Position numbers and translations under genes: made by a program
The notes under the pieces: model-generated
What the model saw: only the letters and a program-made list of their open reading frames with translations
Told to the model about the DNA's origin: nothing
The model's database searches: none
Part shown: positions 8,458-17,786 of the stretch, in pieces
How positions within the stretch are numbered: position 1 is the stretch's first letter
Layout of the letters: each line of letters starts with the position of its first letter
Assembly: GCF_900104845.1 (NCBI RefSeq)
Contig: NZ_FNSR01000002.1
Coordinates: forward strand, 1,488,001 to 1,552,000
Source of the DNA: Paraburkholderia caballeronis
Lineage (GTDB): Bacteria > Pseudomonadota > Gammaproteobacteria > Burkholderiales > Burkholderiaceae
Direction of reading: 5' to 3'
Length of the DNA stretch: 64,000 nt

Positions 8458-9951
8458 ATGGAAGCCAACGCGATACGGATGAGCGCAGCCGCGCTTTTCG
8501 TCATCTGCCAGGCCTGCCATGCTGATCCCGCCGGCACCCAGCCACCGATGTTCGCGTTTGCTGCGCCCGGCCTCGAAGCCGCGGCGACGTCCGGCACGTC
8601 CTATACGGCGTCCGGATGCGGCGACGCGATCGTCATCAGGCTGCCTGCCGCGCTGGGCGGCAGCGGCGGCACTGGCGACATCGTCGATCCCGCGCCCGCG
8701 TCGTCCGGGTGCGCGCTGTCGCTCGACGGCATCGACCTCACGATCCCGAATCTGGCCGACACCGCGTTGGCGGCGGCCAGCGCGAGCGGCGGCGATGCTG
8801 CATCACAGCAGCAATTCGTTGCCGCTTCATCCGTTATCACGGATTCCGAAGCAGATGGCTCGCGCTTCGAAGAAGCGCCCGTCACCTCCGCGACCGGCGA
8901 GTCCGGTTACGTGCAGGGCGAAGCGCCTTCGGATGCCGCGCCGCCCGCGACCTCCGTGCAGTATGTGCGGCAGACGTCCGACGACACAGCCGGCACGCAG
9001 CGCGCCGGGCCGTCGCTGCTGTCCATGCTGGCGAGCGCGCTGTCGGTCCGCATGAGTCCGCATGCGGTGCAGAACGCGGTGCTCGCGTTGCTCGTCGCGG
9101 TGATCGCGATATCGCTCGCGGTGTTCGTCGTCGTGATCGCGATCGTGCTGCGCCGGCACTACTTCTCGTCGCGCGCGGTGGTCTCGCGCGCGGCCGCGAG
9201 GGGCCTCAGGCGCAAGCAGTTCTACCTCGAATATCAGCCGGTGTTCCACGTGCGCAGCCGGCAGTGCTACGGCGCCGAGGTGCTGCTGCGCTGGCGCGAT
9301 TCGGCGCACGGGCGGCGCGGCGCGGACTGGTTCATGGCGCAACTGGAGAACGATCCGATCGTCGCGCAGCTGCTGCGCTTCATGATCGAGACGGCCGCCG
9401 CCGACCTCGGCGTGACGGAAGCCGGCCGCTCGTTGCAGATCATCGTGAACCTGCCGGGCGCGTGCGTCGCGGACAACGCGCACGCGGCGCTGGCCGGGCA
9501 ACTCGCGAAGTCGCTCGGCGCGCAGCGCATCGTGTTGCAGGTGTCGTGCGATGCGTTGCAGCACGCGCGCGACAACGTCCGCCATCTGCAGAACGACGGC
9601 GTCGCGATTTCGTTATGCGACGTGCGCTCGCCGGCCGACACCGTCGGCGTCGCATCGGGCGGGTCGTTGCGGTTCGCGAAGCTGCATCGCGAGATCATGA
9701 CGCTCGGCGACGCGCTGCGCAGTCAGACGCTGAAGGGATTTTCCGCATGGGGCCACGAATCCGGCATCCCGATCATCGCGGACGGGATCGAGGCCGTCGG
9801 CCAGTATCACGCGGCCGGCCGCGCGCAGATCGGGCTCGCGCAGGGTTTCTTCCTGTGCAAGGCGCTCGATCCTGGACGGCTCCTCACGTTCCTCGACCGC
9901 CTGAAGGCGCTGCAGTCGCTGCATCCGGCGAGTCATTCGAGGTCGGCCTGA
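8458..9951 (+). CDS. Membrane-anchored degenerate EAL-domain protein with periplasmic sensor region
   Basis: This 497-residue protein has an N-terminal signal-like segment (residues 6-20), an uncharacterised Ser/Ala-rich periplasmic region with several Cys, one strong membrane helix (about 207-231) and a cytoplasmic EAL domain. EAL domains normally hydrolyse cyclic di-GMP. The signature here is EVLLRW (274-279), the metal-binding DDFGTG loop is replaced (CDVRSPADTVG) and the later E-G-V-E motif reads DGIE, although QGFFLCKAL survives. Loss of the DDFGTG aspartates suggests no phosphodiesterase activity, perhaps c-di-GMP or protein binding only. The layout recalls CSS-EAL membrane proteins. 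The start at 8458 has only a weak ribosome-binding site. An upstream TTG at 8398 would extend it by 20 residues. Confidence 0.75.
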   Translation: MEANAIRMSAAALFVICQACHADPAGTQPPMFAFAAPGLEAAATSGTSYTASGCGDAIVIRLPAALGGSGGTGDIVDPAPASSGCALSLDGIDLTIPNLADTALAAASASGGDAASQQQFVAASSVITDSEADGSRFEEAPVTSATGESGYVQGEAPSDAAPPATSVQYVRQTSDDTAGTQRAGPSLLSMLASALSVRMSPHAVQNAVLALLVAVIAISLAVFVVVIAIVLRRHYFSSRAVVSRAAARGLRRKQFYLEYQPVFHVRSRQCYGAEVLLRWRDSAHGRRGADWFMAQLENDPIVAQLLRFMIETAAADLGVTEAGRSLQIIVNLPGACVADNAHAALAGQLAKSLGAQRIVLQVSCDALQHARDNVRHLQNDGVAISLCDVRSPADTVGVASGGSLRFAKLHREIMTLGDALRSQTLKGFSAWGHESGIPIIADGIEAVGQYHAAGRAQIGLAQGFFLCKALDPGRLLTFLDRLKALQSLHPASHSRSA

Positions 9952-9972
9952 CGCAGCGCCGAAGCGCGGGCG

Positions 9973-10908
9973 TCATCCGCCGCCAGCCGGATCGACGCCT
10001 GAGCGCGCATGAAACGCCGCGACGAACTCGACGAAGCATTGCGCGGCCGGATTGCGCATCACGGTCGGGTACGCGAGGTGCAGCGGCGCGGTGAGGTTCG
10101 CCGCGTCGTTGAGCGTGCAAAACACAGTGCTCACGTGCTGATAACGCTGCATCGACGCGGGCACGAGCGTCACCCCGAGCCCCGCCGCGACCATGTGGAT
10201 GCCGGTCAGCATCCGCGGCACCTCGCGCGCGATGCGCGGCACGAAACCCGCATGCCGGCACGCGGCGAGGATGTCCGCGTACATGCCCGGCGCGCCGGGC
10301 CGCCGGACCAGGATGAAGTCCTCGTGCTCCAGCGCCCGCAGCGGCAGCGCGGGCGGCGTGTCCCCCATCCCGGCGAGCAGCGGATGATCGACCGGCAGCA
10401 CCACCACCATCGGCTCGTTCAGCAACTGCTCGAACGCGACGTCGGGCGGCGTGTCGACCGGCTTGCGCAGGAACGCCGCCTGTAGCTGGTCGGCCGACAG
10501 CCGCTCGATGATCTCCGCCGCGTTCAGTTCGGCCAGTTCGATGTCCACGTCCGGCTGCGCGGCGCGAAACGCGCGGATCGCGTCGGTCGTCACCGGATGG
10601 AAGCCGGCCGAACTCGTGAGGCCGATCGAGATCGTTCCCAGCTCGCCGCGCGCGATACGCCGCGCGTGTGCGAGCCCCTGTTGCAGCGTGTCCAGCACCA
10701 GCTCCGCGTGCTGCGCGAACGCCTTGCCCGCCGCCGTCAGCTCGACGCCGCGCGGCAGCCGCACGAACAGGTCGAATCCCACCTCTTCTTCGAGCAGCCG
10801 GATCTGCTGTGACAGCGGCGGCTGCTGCATCGCGAGCCGCTCGGCTGCGCGCGTGAACTGGCCTTCCTCCGCGACCGCGAGGAAGTAGCGCAGGTGACGA
10901 AGCTCCAT
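9973..10908 (-). CDS. LysR-family transcriptional regulator, likely of the adjacent porin/hydrolase operon
   Basis: This 311-residue protein has an N-terminal LysR winged helix (MELRHLRYFLAVAEEGQFTRAAERL) and a periplasmic-binding-protein-like effector domain, closest in style to the BenM/CatR group. It is divergent from the porin-hydrolase-MFS-hydrolase genes that start at 11078, the classic arrangement in which a LysR protein controls the neighbouring operon and itself. A perfect inverted repeat at 10937-10961 sits just upstream of its start. The start at 10908 matches the family N terminus exactly; the open frame continues upstream to 11085 as non-coding sequence. Confidence 0.9.
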   Translation of the reverse strand: MELRHLRYFLAVAEEGQFTRAAERLAMQQPPLSQQIRLLEEEVGFDLFVRLPRGVELTAAGKAFAQHAELVLDTLQQGLAHARRIARGELGTISIGLTSSAGFHPVTTDAIRAFRAAQPDVDIELAELNAAEIIERLSADQLQAAFLRKPVDTPPDVAFEQLLNEPMVVVLPVDHPLLAGMGDTPPALPLRALEHEDFILVRRPGAPGMYADILAACRHAGFVPRIAREVPRMLTGIHMVAAGLGVTLVPASMQRYQHVSTVFCTLNDAANLTAPLHLAYPTVMRNPAAQCFVEFVAAFHARSGVDPAGGG

Positions 10909-10936
10909 TGAAGCATCCCCGAACGAAGACGAAAAT

Positions 10937-10961
10937 CTGCCATATCGAACATATATGGCAG
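10937..10961. promoter_or_regulatory. Candidate LysR operator, perfect 9-bp inverted repeat
   Basis: CTGCCATAT and ATATGGCAG flank a 7-bp spacer in the 170-bp region between the divergent LysR and porin genes. LysR proteins typically bind such dyads (T-N11-A type sites). Confidence 0.65.
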
Positions 10962-11077
10962 CCTGTTGAATTATGTATTTTACATCTGCCTGGCCGGCCC
11001 CTAGGATTACGCAAAATTTTTGAATCGCCGACCGGCTCGCCGCCGCGGCGTCCGACAACAACGTCAAGGAGACCGCT

Positions 11078-12193
11078 TTGAACAAGCACTACGCCGCCGC
11101 TGCCACCCTCGTCGCCCTCGCCGGATGGTCCGCCGGCGCGCACGCGCAGGACGAAACCGACGCGGCGCTGGACCTCGCCACGGGCCGCGCGCCCGGCGGC
11201 AGCTCGGTCATGCTGTACGGCGTGATCGACGCAAACATCGAATACCTGTCCCACGCGAGCGCCACCGGCGGCTCGCTCGTGCGCGAAAACTCGGGCGGCA
11301 TCCACAACTCGCGCTTCGGCGTGCGCGGCACCGAATCGCTCGGCGGCGGCACGTCCGCGTGGTTCGTGCTCGAAGCGGGCTTCAACAGCAACGACGGCAC
11401 CCAGGCGACCGCCGGCACGCTGTTCAACCGTACCGCCGCGGTCGGCCTCGCGAACGACCGCCTGGGCTCGCTGTCGTTCGGCCTGCAATACACGGCGATG
11501 TACGACATCCTGCTGCGCTACGATCCGATGACGTTCGCGCAGCAGTACACGTGGTTCCCGACGACCGGCTCGGCCGACAGCTTCGCGTTCCGCGCGCGCA
11601 ACAACAACTCGGTGAAGTACGTGGGCCGCTTCCGCGGGCTGACCGCGATCGCCGAGTACAGCTTCGGCGGCGACGCCGCTTCGTTCCAGAGCAGCGCCGC
11701 GTACGGCGGCGGCCTCGATTACGACGGCGGCACGTTCGGCGCGGCGGTTGCGTACGACTATCGCAACGGCGCGATCAATTCGAGCGGCACGTGGACGAAG
11801 TCGCGCAACGTGAGCGTCACGGTCCGCCAGGACGTGGGCCGCGGCGAACTGCTTGCGGGTTACGAGCACTACCTGTACAACCCGACGCGCAGCGCGGCCG
11901 AGGCGCAGCAGTTGTGGTTCGGCGGCGTCCGTTATCCGGTGCTGAAGAACCTGAAGGTGACCGCCGCGTATTACTACGAGCAGAACAAGACCGCCGACAC
12001 GTCGAACGCATGGATGAGCGTGCTGAGCGCGCAATACGCGCTGTCGAAGCGCACGTCGCTGTATGCGACGGTCGCGTATGCGCAGGCGACGCGTTATGCG
12101 AACGGCCAGTTCACGCCGGTCGGCACGACCGACGACACCGCGTTCGGGTCGAACCAGACCGGCGTGACGATCGGCATGTTCCACAAGTTCTGA
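11078..12193 (+). CDS. Outer-membrane porin, OmpC-like
   Basis: This 371-residue general porin has a Sec signal peptide ending in GAHAQ (about residue 24) and the beta-barrel motifs typical of Burkholderia porins: SSVMLYGVIDANIEY at the first strand, SRFGVRGTESLGGG, WFVLEAGF, and a C-terminal phenylalanine (MFHKF) for outer-membrane insertion. The start is TTG at 11078 with an AAGGAG site. It heads a rightward set with a secreted hydrolase, an MFS carrier and a second hydrolase, so it probably lets the hydrolase substrate across the outer membrane. Confidence 0.92.
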   Translation: MNKHYAAAATLVALAGWSAGAHAQDETDAALDLATGRAPGGSSVMLYGVIDANIEYLSHASATGGSLVRENSGGIHNSRFGVRGTESLGGGTSAWFVLEAGFNSNDGTQATAGTLFNRTAAVGLANDRLGSLSFGLQYTAMYDILLRYDPMTFAQQYTWFPTTGSADSFAFRARNNNSVKYVGRFRGLTAIAEYSFGGDAASFQSSAAYGGGLDYDGGTFGAAVAYDYRNGAINSSGTWTKSRNVSVTVRQDVGRGELLAGYEHYLYNPTRSAAEAQQLWFGGVRYPVLKNLKVTAAYYYEQNKTADTSNAWMSVLSAQYALSKRTSLYATVAYAQATRYANGQFTPVGTTDDTAFGSNQTGVTIGMFHKF

Positions 12194-12258
12194 GCCGGAC
12201 GTCACTCAACGTACGAATCGCGCCCGCCTCGGGCGGGCGCGCCGAAGGAGCAGTCTGC

Positions 12259-13362
12259 ATGATCCGTTTTCCGCTTCGCCGCGCCGTCTCCGTCGCGGCC
12301 GCGCTGTCCGCGGCGGCCTTCGTCGCCGCCCAGGCGGCGCCGTCCGCCGCGGCCGGAACCGACGCCGCGCACGTGTACAACCCGCATCTGAAACCGGTGT
12401 CGCACATCTCGGATACGCGGATGATGCTCGACACGCCGGCCGGCAGCGCCGAGTTTCCGCTGTACGTGTCGCGCGACTGGAACGCCCCGCAGCCGGACGT
12501 CACGCGCGCGGTGATCGTGATTCACGGCAAGCTGCGCAACGCGGACACGTATTTCCACAGCGCGGAGAAGGCGCGCGACGCGGCGCAGGCGCAGGGCGCG
12601 GACGTGAACGGCACGCTGCTGATCGCGCCGCAGTTCCTCGCGACGCTCGATTTCAGCCTGCGTTCCGAGCCGGCCGACCTGCTGCGCTGGGACGCGAACG
12701 GCTGGATGGCCGGCGACGACGCGGTCGCGCCCGCGCGGATCAGCTCGTATGCGGTGCTCGACGCGATCGTCGCGCGGCTCGCGGATCGCACGCGCTTCCC
12801 GAACCTGCGGCACGTCGTGTTCGCCGGGCATTCGGGCGGCGGCCAGGTCGTGCAGCGTTATGCGGTGGCCGCGCGCGATCTCGGCGCGCTGGCGAGCGAA
12901 GGCATCGACGTGCGTTATGTGGTGTCGAGCCCGTCGTCGTATGCGTATTTCGACGCGTTGCGGCCCGACGAGCACGGCAACGCCGCGCCGTTCGACGCCG
13001 CGTCGTGCGCCGGTTTCGACGACTGGAAGTACGGGATGCAGCAGCGGCCCGCGTACCTGAACGACCGCACGCCCGCGCAGCTCGAAGCCGCGTATGCGGC
13101 GCGGCGCGTGTATTACCTCGTCGGCGGCGACGACGACGATCCGCAGCAGAAGGCGCTCGATCAAAGCTGCCCGGCCGAGGCGCAGGGGCCGCAGCGGGTC
13201 GCGCGCGCGCACGCGTATTTCCGCTATATGCAGGGCCGCCATCCGCAGGGGCTGAACCAGAGCCTGCACGAAGTGCCGGGCGTCGGCCACAACGGCGCGC
13301 GGATGCTCACGTCCACGTGCGCGCTCGCCGCCATGTACGACACGCCGGGGTGCGCGCCATGA
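12259..13362 (+). CDS. Exported alpha/beta-hydrolase, probable esterase
   Basis: This 367-residue protein has a signal peptide (about residues 1-27, ending QAAPSAAA) and an alpha/beta-hydrolase fold. The oxyanion motif is VIHGKLRNADTY, the nucleophile elbow is GHSGGGQVVQRYA and a candidate catalytic His is in EVPGVGHNGARM. It is likely periplasmic. It is a clear paralogue of the hydrolase at 14735: the same HGxLRNADxY and GHSGGGQV elements occur in both. The preceding AAGGAG supports the ATG at 12259, and it overlaps the MFS gene by ATGA. The substrate is unknown; a carboxylic ester is a reasonable guess. Confidence 0.82.
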   Translation: MIRFPLRRAVSVAAALSAAAFVAAQAAPSAAAGTDAAHVYNPHLKPVSHISDTRMMLDTPAGSAEFPLYVSRDWNAPQPDVTRAVIVIHGKLRNADTYFHSAEKARDAAQAQGADVNGTLLIAPQFLATLDFSLRSEPADLLRWDANGWMAGDDAVAPARISSYAVLDAIVARLADRTRFPNLRHVVFAGHSGGGQVVQRYAVAARDLGALASEGIDVRYVVSSPSSYAYFDALRPDEHGNAAPFDAASCAGFDDWKYGMQQRPAYLNDRTPAQLEAAYAARRVYYLVGGDDDDPQQKALDQSCPAEAQGPQRVARAHAYFRYMQGRHPQGLNQSLHEVPGVGHNGARMLTSTCALAAMYDTPGCAP

Positions 13363-14738
13363 GCCAGCCGACGACCGCGACTCGCGACGCGACGGCGCGC
13401 GCCGCCGACGGCGGCAACGTCGCTGACGCCGCGCGCCTGTCGCCCGCGATGGTGCGCCGCGCGATCTTCGCATCGGTGCTCGGCAACGGGCTCGAATGGT
13501 TCGACTTCCTGATCTACGGTTATTTCTCGAAGACGATCGCGCAGGTGTTCTTTCCGGCCGACAACGGCTTCCTGTCGATCATGCTGACCTTCGCGACGTT
13601 CGCGATCGGCTTCTTCGTGCGGCCGCTCGGCGGCATCCTGGTCGGCCTGTACGCGGATCGCGCCGGCCGCAGCCGCGCGCTGTCGCTGCTCATCATCTCG
13701 ATGGCCGCGAGCACGCTGCTGATGGGCCTCACGCCCGGTTACGCGCACATCGGCCTCGCCGCGCCCGCGCTCGTCGTGCTCGCGCGGCTGTTGCAGGGGC
13801 TGTCGGTCGGCGGCCAGTTCGCGACCGCGTCCGCGATGCTCGTCGAGTACGCGCCGCCGGGCCGCAAGATGTTCTACGGCAGCTTCAACATGACCGCGCA
13901 GTCGTTCGCGCTGCTGCTGTCGTCGGGCGCGGGTTATCTGCTGACCACGCATCTGACGCACGAGCAACTCGCGTCGTGGGGCTGGCGCGTGCCGTTCCTG
14001 TGCGGCGCGCTCGCGGGGCCGCTCGGCTTCTATATCCGCCATCGCGTGGCCGAGTCGCCGGAGTTCCAGCAACTGCGCGACCACGGCGATGCGCCGCCGC
14101 GTGCGTCGATCCGGCAGTTCTTCCGCACGAACGGCCGCGCGGCGCTGTGCGCGATGGGCGTGATCGCGGTCGGCGCGGCGACCAACTACGTGTGGCACTC
14201 GTACCTCGCGGTGTACGTCGAGCGCCAGTTGCATCTGCCGCTCGCGGTCGCGCTGCGCGGCGCGTTCTTTTGCGGCGCGCTGAATCTGTTCCTGTTCCCG
14301 CTGTCGGGCCGGCTCGCGGACCGCTACGGCGCGTACCGGCTGTTCTATCCGGTCACGATCGCATGGATGATCTGCGCGTATCCGCTCTTCGCGTATGTCG
14401 TGTCCGCGCCGTCCGCCGAACGGCTGTTCGTCGCGCAGGTGATCTCGACCGTGTTCCTCGCGGCGATGTCCGGTGCGCATCCGGGCATGCTCGCTACGCT
14501 GTTTCCGGTGCGCAGCCGTTCGTCCGGCGTCGCGCTGTCGTACAACGTCGCGGTCACGCTGTTCGGCGGGCTCGCGCCGTTCACCATCACCGGGCTGACG
14601 AGGCTCACCGGCAGCAGCCTCACGCCCGCGTTTTATCTGATCTTCGCCGGGTTCGTGTCGCTCGCGCTCGTGTACGGGACGCGTCGCGGCCGCGCGGGCG
14701 CCGACGACCCGGCTACCGCCAGGAGTTCCACCGCATGA
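13359..14738 (+). CDS. MFS transporter, metabolite:H+ symporter (MHS) type
   Basis: This 459-residue membrane protein has about 12 predicted helices. The MHS-type signature near the first helix is GNGLEWFDFLIYGYF, MFS motif A is VGLYADRAGRSRAL, and LQGLSVGGQFATA follows. Relatives carry organic acids such as citrate, alpha-ketoglutarate, shikimate or proline with protons. It overlaps both neighbouring hydrolase genes by four bases (ATGA), so all three are translated from one message. It probably imports the acid released by the periplasmic hydrolase, or the intact substrate for the cytosolic one. Confidence 0.88.
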   Translation: MSQPTTATRDATARAADGGNVADAARLSPAMVRRAIFASVLGNGLEWFDFLIYGYFSKTIAQVFFPADNGFLSIMLTFATFAIGFFVRPLGGILVGLYADRAGRSRALSLLIISMAASTLLMGLTPGYAHIGLAAPALVVLARLLQGLSVGGQFATASAMLVEYAPPGRKMFYGSFNMTAQSFALLLSSGAGYLLTTHLTHEQLASWGWRVPFLCGALAGPLGFYIRHRVAESPEFQQLRDHGDAPPRASIRQFFRTNGRAALCAMGVIAVGAATNYVWHSYLAVYVERQLHLPLAVALRGAFFCGALNLFLFPLSGRLADRYGAYRLFYPVTIAWMICAYPLFAYVVSAPSAERLFVAQVISTVFLAAMSGAHPGMLATLFPVRSRSSGVALSYNVAVTLFGGLAPFTITGLTRLTGSSLTPAFYLIFAGFVSLALVYGTRRGRAGADDPATARSSTA

Positions 14739-15745
14739 CCGAGCTTTTCCGCGCGAACGACGAACGCGCGCCGAACGAACGACCCGTCGCGACCGTCGCG
14801 CCGCAGCACCTGACCGTCGCGACCGCGCGCGGCCGCGGGACCGTGCCGCTGTTCGCGACCGGCGAATGGAACGAGCCGCAGCCCGGCGTGGGCCGCGCGG
14901 TGATCCTGATTCACGGCCGCCTGCGCAACGCGGACGCGTATTACCAGCTTGCGCATCGCGCCCGCGCGCGCGCGGGCCACGACTCGACGGACACGCTGCT
15001 GATCGTCCCGCAGTTTCTCGCGCAGGCGGACGTCGATGCGCACCGGCTGCCCGCTTCGACGCTGCGCTGGGAATGGACGAACTGGATGGGCGGCGGCGAT
15101 GCGCTTGGCCCCGCGCCATTCAGTTCGTTCGACGTCGTCGATGCGCTGCTCGCGGTGCTCGCCGACCCGGTGCGCTTCCCGGCGCTGAACGAAGTGGTGA
15201 TCGCCGGGCATTCGGGCGGCGGCCAGGTGGCGCAGCGTTATGCGGTGCTCGCGCGCGGGGAAGCGCCGCTCGTCGCGCGCGGGATCGCGCTGCGTTATGT
15301 GATCGCGAATCCGTCGTCGTATGTGTATTTCGATGCGCGGCGGCCCGATGCCGACGGCGGATTCTCCGAATACGACGCGGCGCGTTGCGAGCACTTCAAT
15401 CGCTGGAAGTACGGGCTGGAGGATCTGCCCGAGTACGCGTCGGTGGATGGCGTCGCGCCGTCCGCGCACGCGCTCGAAGACGCGTATGCGCGGCGCGACG
15501 TGACCGTGCTGCTCGGTTCCGACGACTGCGATCCGGCGCACCCCGCGCTCGACCGTTCGTGTGCGGCGATGGCGCAGGGCGAGCATCGGCTCGGGCGCGG
15601 GCAGGCGTACGCCAGGTACATGCGCGAGCGGCATCCGGAAGGGCTCGTGCATCGCACGTATGAAGTCGCTGGGGCGGGACACGATGCGGATGCGGTGTTC
15701 GGCTCGCCGGCGGGGATGGCGGCTTTGTTTGGCGGGGCGGCGTAA
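14735..15745 (+). CDS. Cytosolic alpha/beta-hydrolase, paralogue of the exported one
   Basis: This 336-residue hydrolase lacks a signal peptide. It shares with the upstream exported paralogue VILIHGRLRNADAYY, the nucleophile elbow GHSGGGQVAQRYA and a C-terminal AGAGHDADAV His. ATGA overlap with the MFS gene and AGGAG at 14721 support the start at 14735. Having one copy outside and one inside the membrane, with the carrier between them, suggests sequential or compartmentalised hydrolysis of related substrates. The substrate is not known. Confidence 0.82.
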   Translation: MTELFRANDERAPNERPVATVAPQHLTVATARGRGTVPLFATGEWNEPQPGVGRAVILIHGRLRNADAYYQLAHRARARAGHDSTDTLLIVPQFLAQADVDAHRLPASTLRWEWTNWMGGGDALGPAPFSSFDVVDALLAVLADPVRFPALNEVVIAGHSGGGQVAQRYAVLARGEAPLVARGIALRYVIANPSSYVYFDARRPDADGGFSEYDAARCEHFNRWKYGLEDLPEYASVDGVAPSAHALEDAYARRDVTVLLGSDDCDPAHPALDRSCAAMAQGEHRLGRGQAYARYMRERHPEGLVHRTYEVAGAGHDADAVFGSPAGMAALFGGAA

Positions 15746-16035
15746 TGCGTTGACGGCCCGGCGCACGCGGAAACGGGCGGCCCGGGTAACCGATGGTGGC
15801 GCGATGCTCGCCGGCCATGCCGGACTTCGGCCGTGTCGTCGCGCATCGCCCAGGCGATTCCCTATGAAGTCGCGCATGCCGTGCAGCGGACGCGGAGCAG
15901 AGCGTCGAGCCGGTCATCCGCAGTGCCGCCGCCGTTGACGCGATTGCACGAACGCAGACATCGACCGTGGCAGCGGCGGCAGCGACGTCCGCGCGGCACG
16001 CACCCGATTCCGTCCAACCCGACCTGCTTCAGTTC

Positions 16036-17586
16036 ATGAACCGGATACTCGCACGCGTCTCCATTTCCGCCCGCCTGTGGGCGACGGTCGCCGCGCTCGG
16101 CGCGCTGCTCGTCGTTACCGGCTGGCTCGGCCTGTTCGGCATGCAGCGTTCGAACGATGCGCTCGGTTATGCGTACTCGAATCAGCTTGCATCGTCGATC
16201 GCGCTCGGCAAGACCACGTTGAACCTGACGATCGTCCGCACGACGCTGGACCGCGTCGTGCTGCATCCCGACTCGCCACGCGCGTCGGCGCTGACCGACA
16301 GGGCGCTCGATTATCTGGCGATCTCGCAGCGCGCATGGGACGACTACGCCGCATTGCCGCACGCGCCGGCCGAGCAGAAGCTGGCCGACGCCGTCGCGGC
16401 CGCGCGGGCCGCATTGCTTCAGCAGGGCTTGACGCCGCTCGTCGATGCGCTTCGGCACGGCGACCGGCAGACGGCCGACGACCTCGTGATGGAGCGGATG
16501 TTGCCGCTGTCGGTCGCATTGACGAAGCAGTCCGACGCGCTGGACGGCTGGCTCGCCACGCACGGCCGGCAGGCCTATGACGAAGCCGGGCGGCGCTTCC
16601 AGATGCTGCGCGTGGCGGCGGTCGCGTTGATCGTGTTCGGTCTCGCGGTCTGCGGGTTTTGCGCGGTCGGGCTGCGGCGCTCGATTGCGCTGCCGCTGAC
16701 GGAGGCGGGCGACGCGATGCAGCGGATCGCGGCCGGCGACCTGACCGTGCCGCTCGCCGTGCGTTCGAGCGACGAAGTGGGGCGTGTCGTCGAGGGCTTG
16801 CGGACGATGCAGCATGGTCTGGCGGGAACCGTCCGCAAAGTCGCGCACAGCGCGGAGTCGATCGCGACGGCGACCCGCGAGATCGCGGCGGGCAACCGCG
16901 ATCTGTCGCAGCGGACGGAGGAGCAGGCCGCGTCGCTGGAGGAGGGCGCGGCGAGCATGGCGCAGTTGAGCGCGACGGTCCGGCAGAACGCCGAGCACGC
17001 GCTCGCCGCGCGGGCCCTGGCCGATCGCGCGCACGGCGTGGCCCGGCGCGGCGCGCAGGTGGCCGGCGACGCGGTGCGCACGATGGGCGACATCGACGCA
17101 AGCTCGCGGCAGATCGCGGACATCACCGGCGTGATCGAAGGGATCGCGTTTCAGACCAGCATCCTCGCGCTGAACGCGGCGGTCGAAGCGGCGCGCGCGG
17201 GCGAACAGGGGCGCGGCTTCGCGGTGGTGGCGTCCGAGGTGCGCAGCCTGGCGCAGCGTTCCGCGACGGCCGCCAGGGAGATCAAGACGCTGATCGATGC
17301 GTCGGTCGAGCGGGTCGGCGCGGGCGCGCGGCTCGTCGGCGACGCGGGCGCGACGATGGAGGAGACGCGCGAGTCGATCGCGCGCGTCACGGCGCTGATG
17401 GAGGAAATTGCGCACGCGTCCGACGAGCAGCGCCAGGGTATCGAGCAGATGAGCCGCGCGATCTCGCAGATGGACCAGGTGTCGCAACAGAACGCGGCGC
17501 TTGTCGAACAGGCCGCAGCGGCCGCGACGGCGCTCGACGATCAGGCCGGCGTATTGCGGGAGGCGGTCGCGGTCTTTCGGGTTTGA
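16036..17586 (+). CDS. Methyl-accepting chemotaxis protein
   Basis: This 516-residue receptor begins with a membrane helix (about residues 13-35) and has a periplasmic four-helix sensor of the Tar type. A second helix leads into a HAMP domain (IALPLTEAGDAMQRIAAGDL) and a signalling domain with the conserved hairpin tip [26 protein letters not shown]. The tip normally reads FQTNIL; here it is FQTSIL. It would pass ligand signals to CheA/CheW. The start is set at the ATG at 16036, just before the first helix; an upstream ATG-free extension is unlikely to be coding. Confidence 0.9.
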   Translation: MNRILARVSISARLWATVAALGALLVVTGWLGLFGMQRSNDALGYAYSNQLASSIALGKTTLNLTIVRTTLDRVVLHPDSPRASALTDRALDYLAISQRAWDDYAALPHAPAEQKLADAVAAARAALLQQGLTPLVDALRHGDRQTADDLVMERMLPLSVALTKQSDALDGWLATHGRQAYDEAGRRFQMLRVAAVALIVFGLAVCGFCAVGLRRSIALPLTEAGDAMQRIAAGDLTVPLAVRSSDEVGRVVEGLRTMQHGLAGTVRKVAHSAESIATATREIAAGNRDLSQRTEEQAASLEEGAASMAQLSATVRQNAEHALAARALADRAHGVARRGAQVAGDAVRTMGDIDASSRQIADITGVIEGIAFQTSILALNAAVEAARAGEQGRGFAVVASEVRSLAQRSATAAREIKTLIDASVERVGAGARLVGDAGATMEETRESIARVTALMEEIAHASDEQRQGIEQMSRAISQMDQVSQQNAALVEQAAAAATALDDQAGVLREAVAVFRV

Positions 17587-17786
17587 TCGACGCTGACGCA
17601 GGGTCCGGCCGTGTCCCTGGCCCGAGCGCACGAGCCGCGAAAACGCGAGCCGCGGAATGCGGCGCGCGAAGCCGGCATCGGCGGCCGGTCTGCGCGATAA
17701 CGTCCGCGCCGTGTGCCGTCGCCTTCCTGCTACCATCGCGAACTTGGCGGCTCTCCGCCGCCGTCCTTCGGTCACCGGAACGTCCC

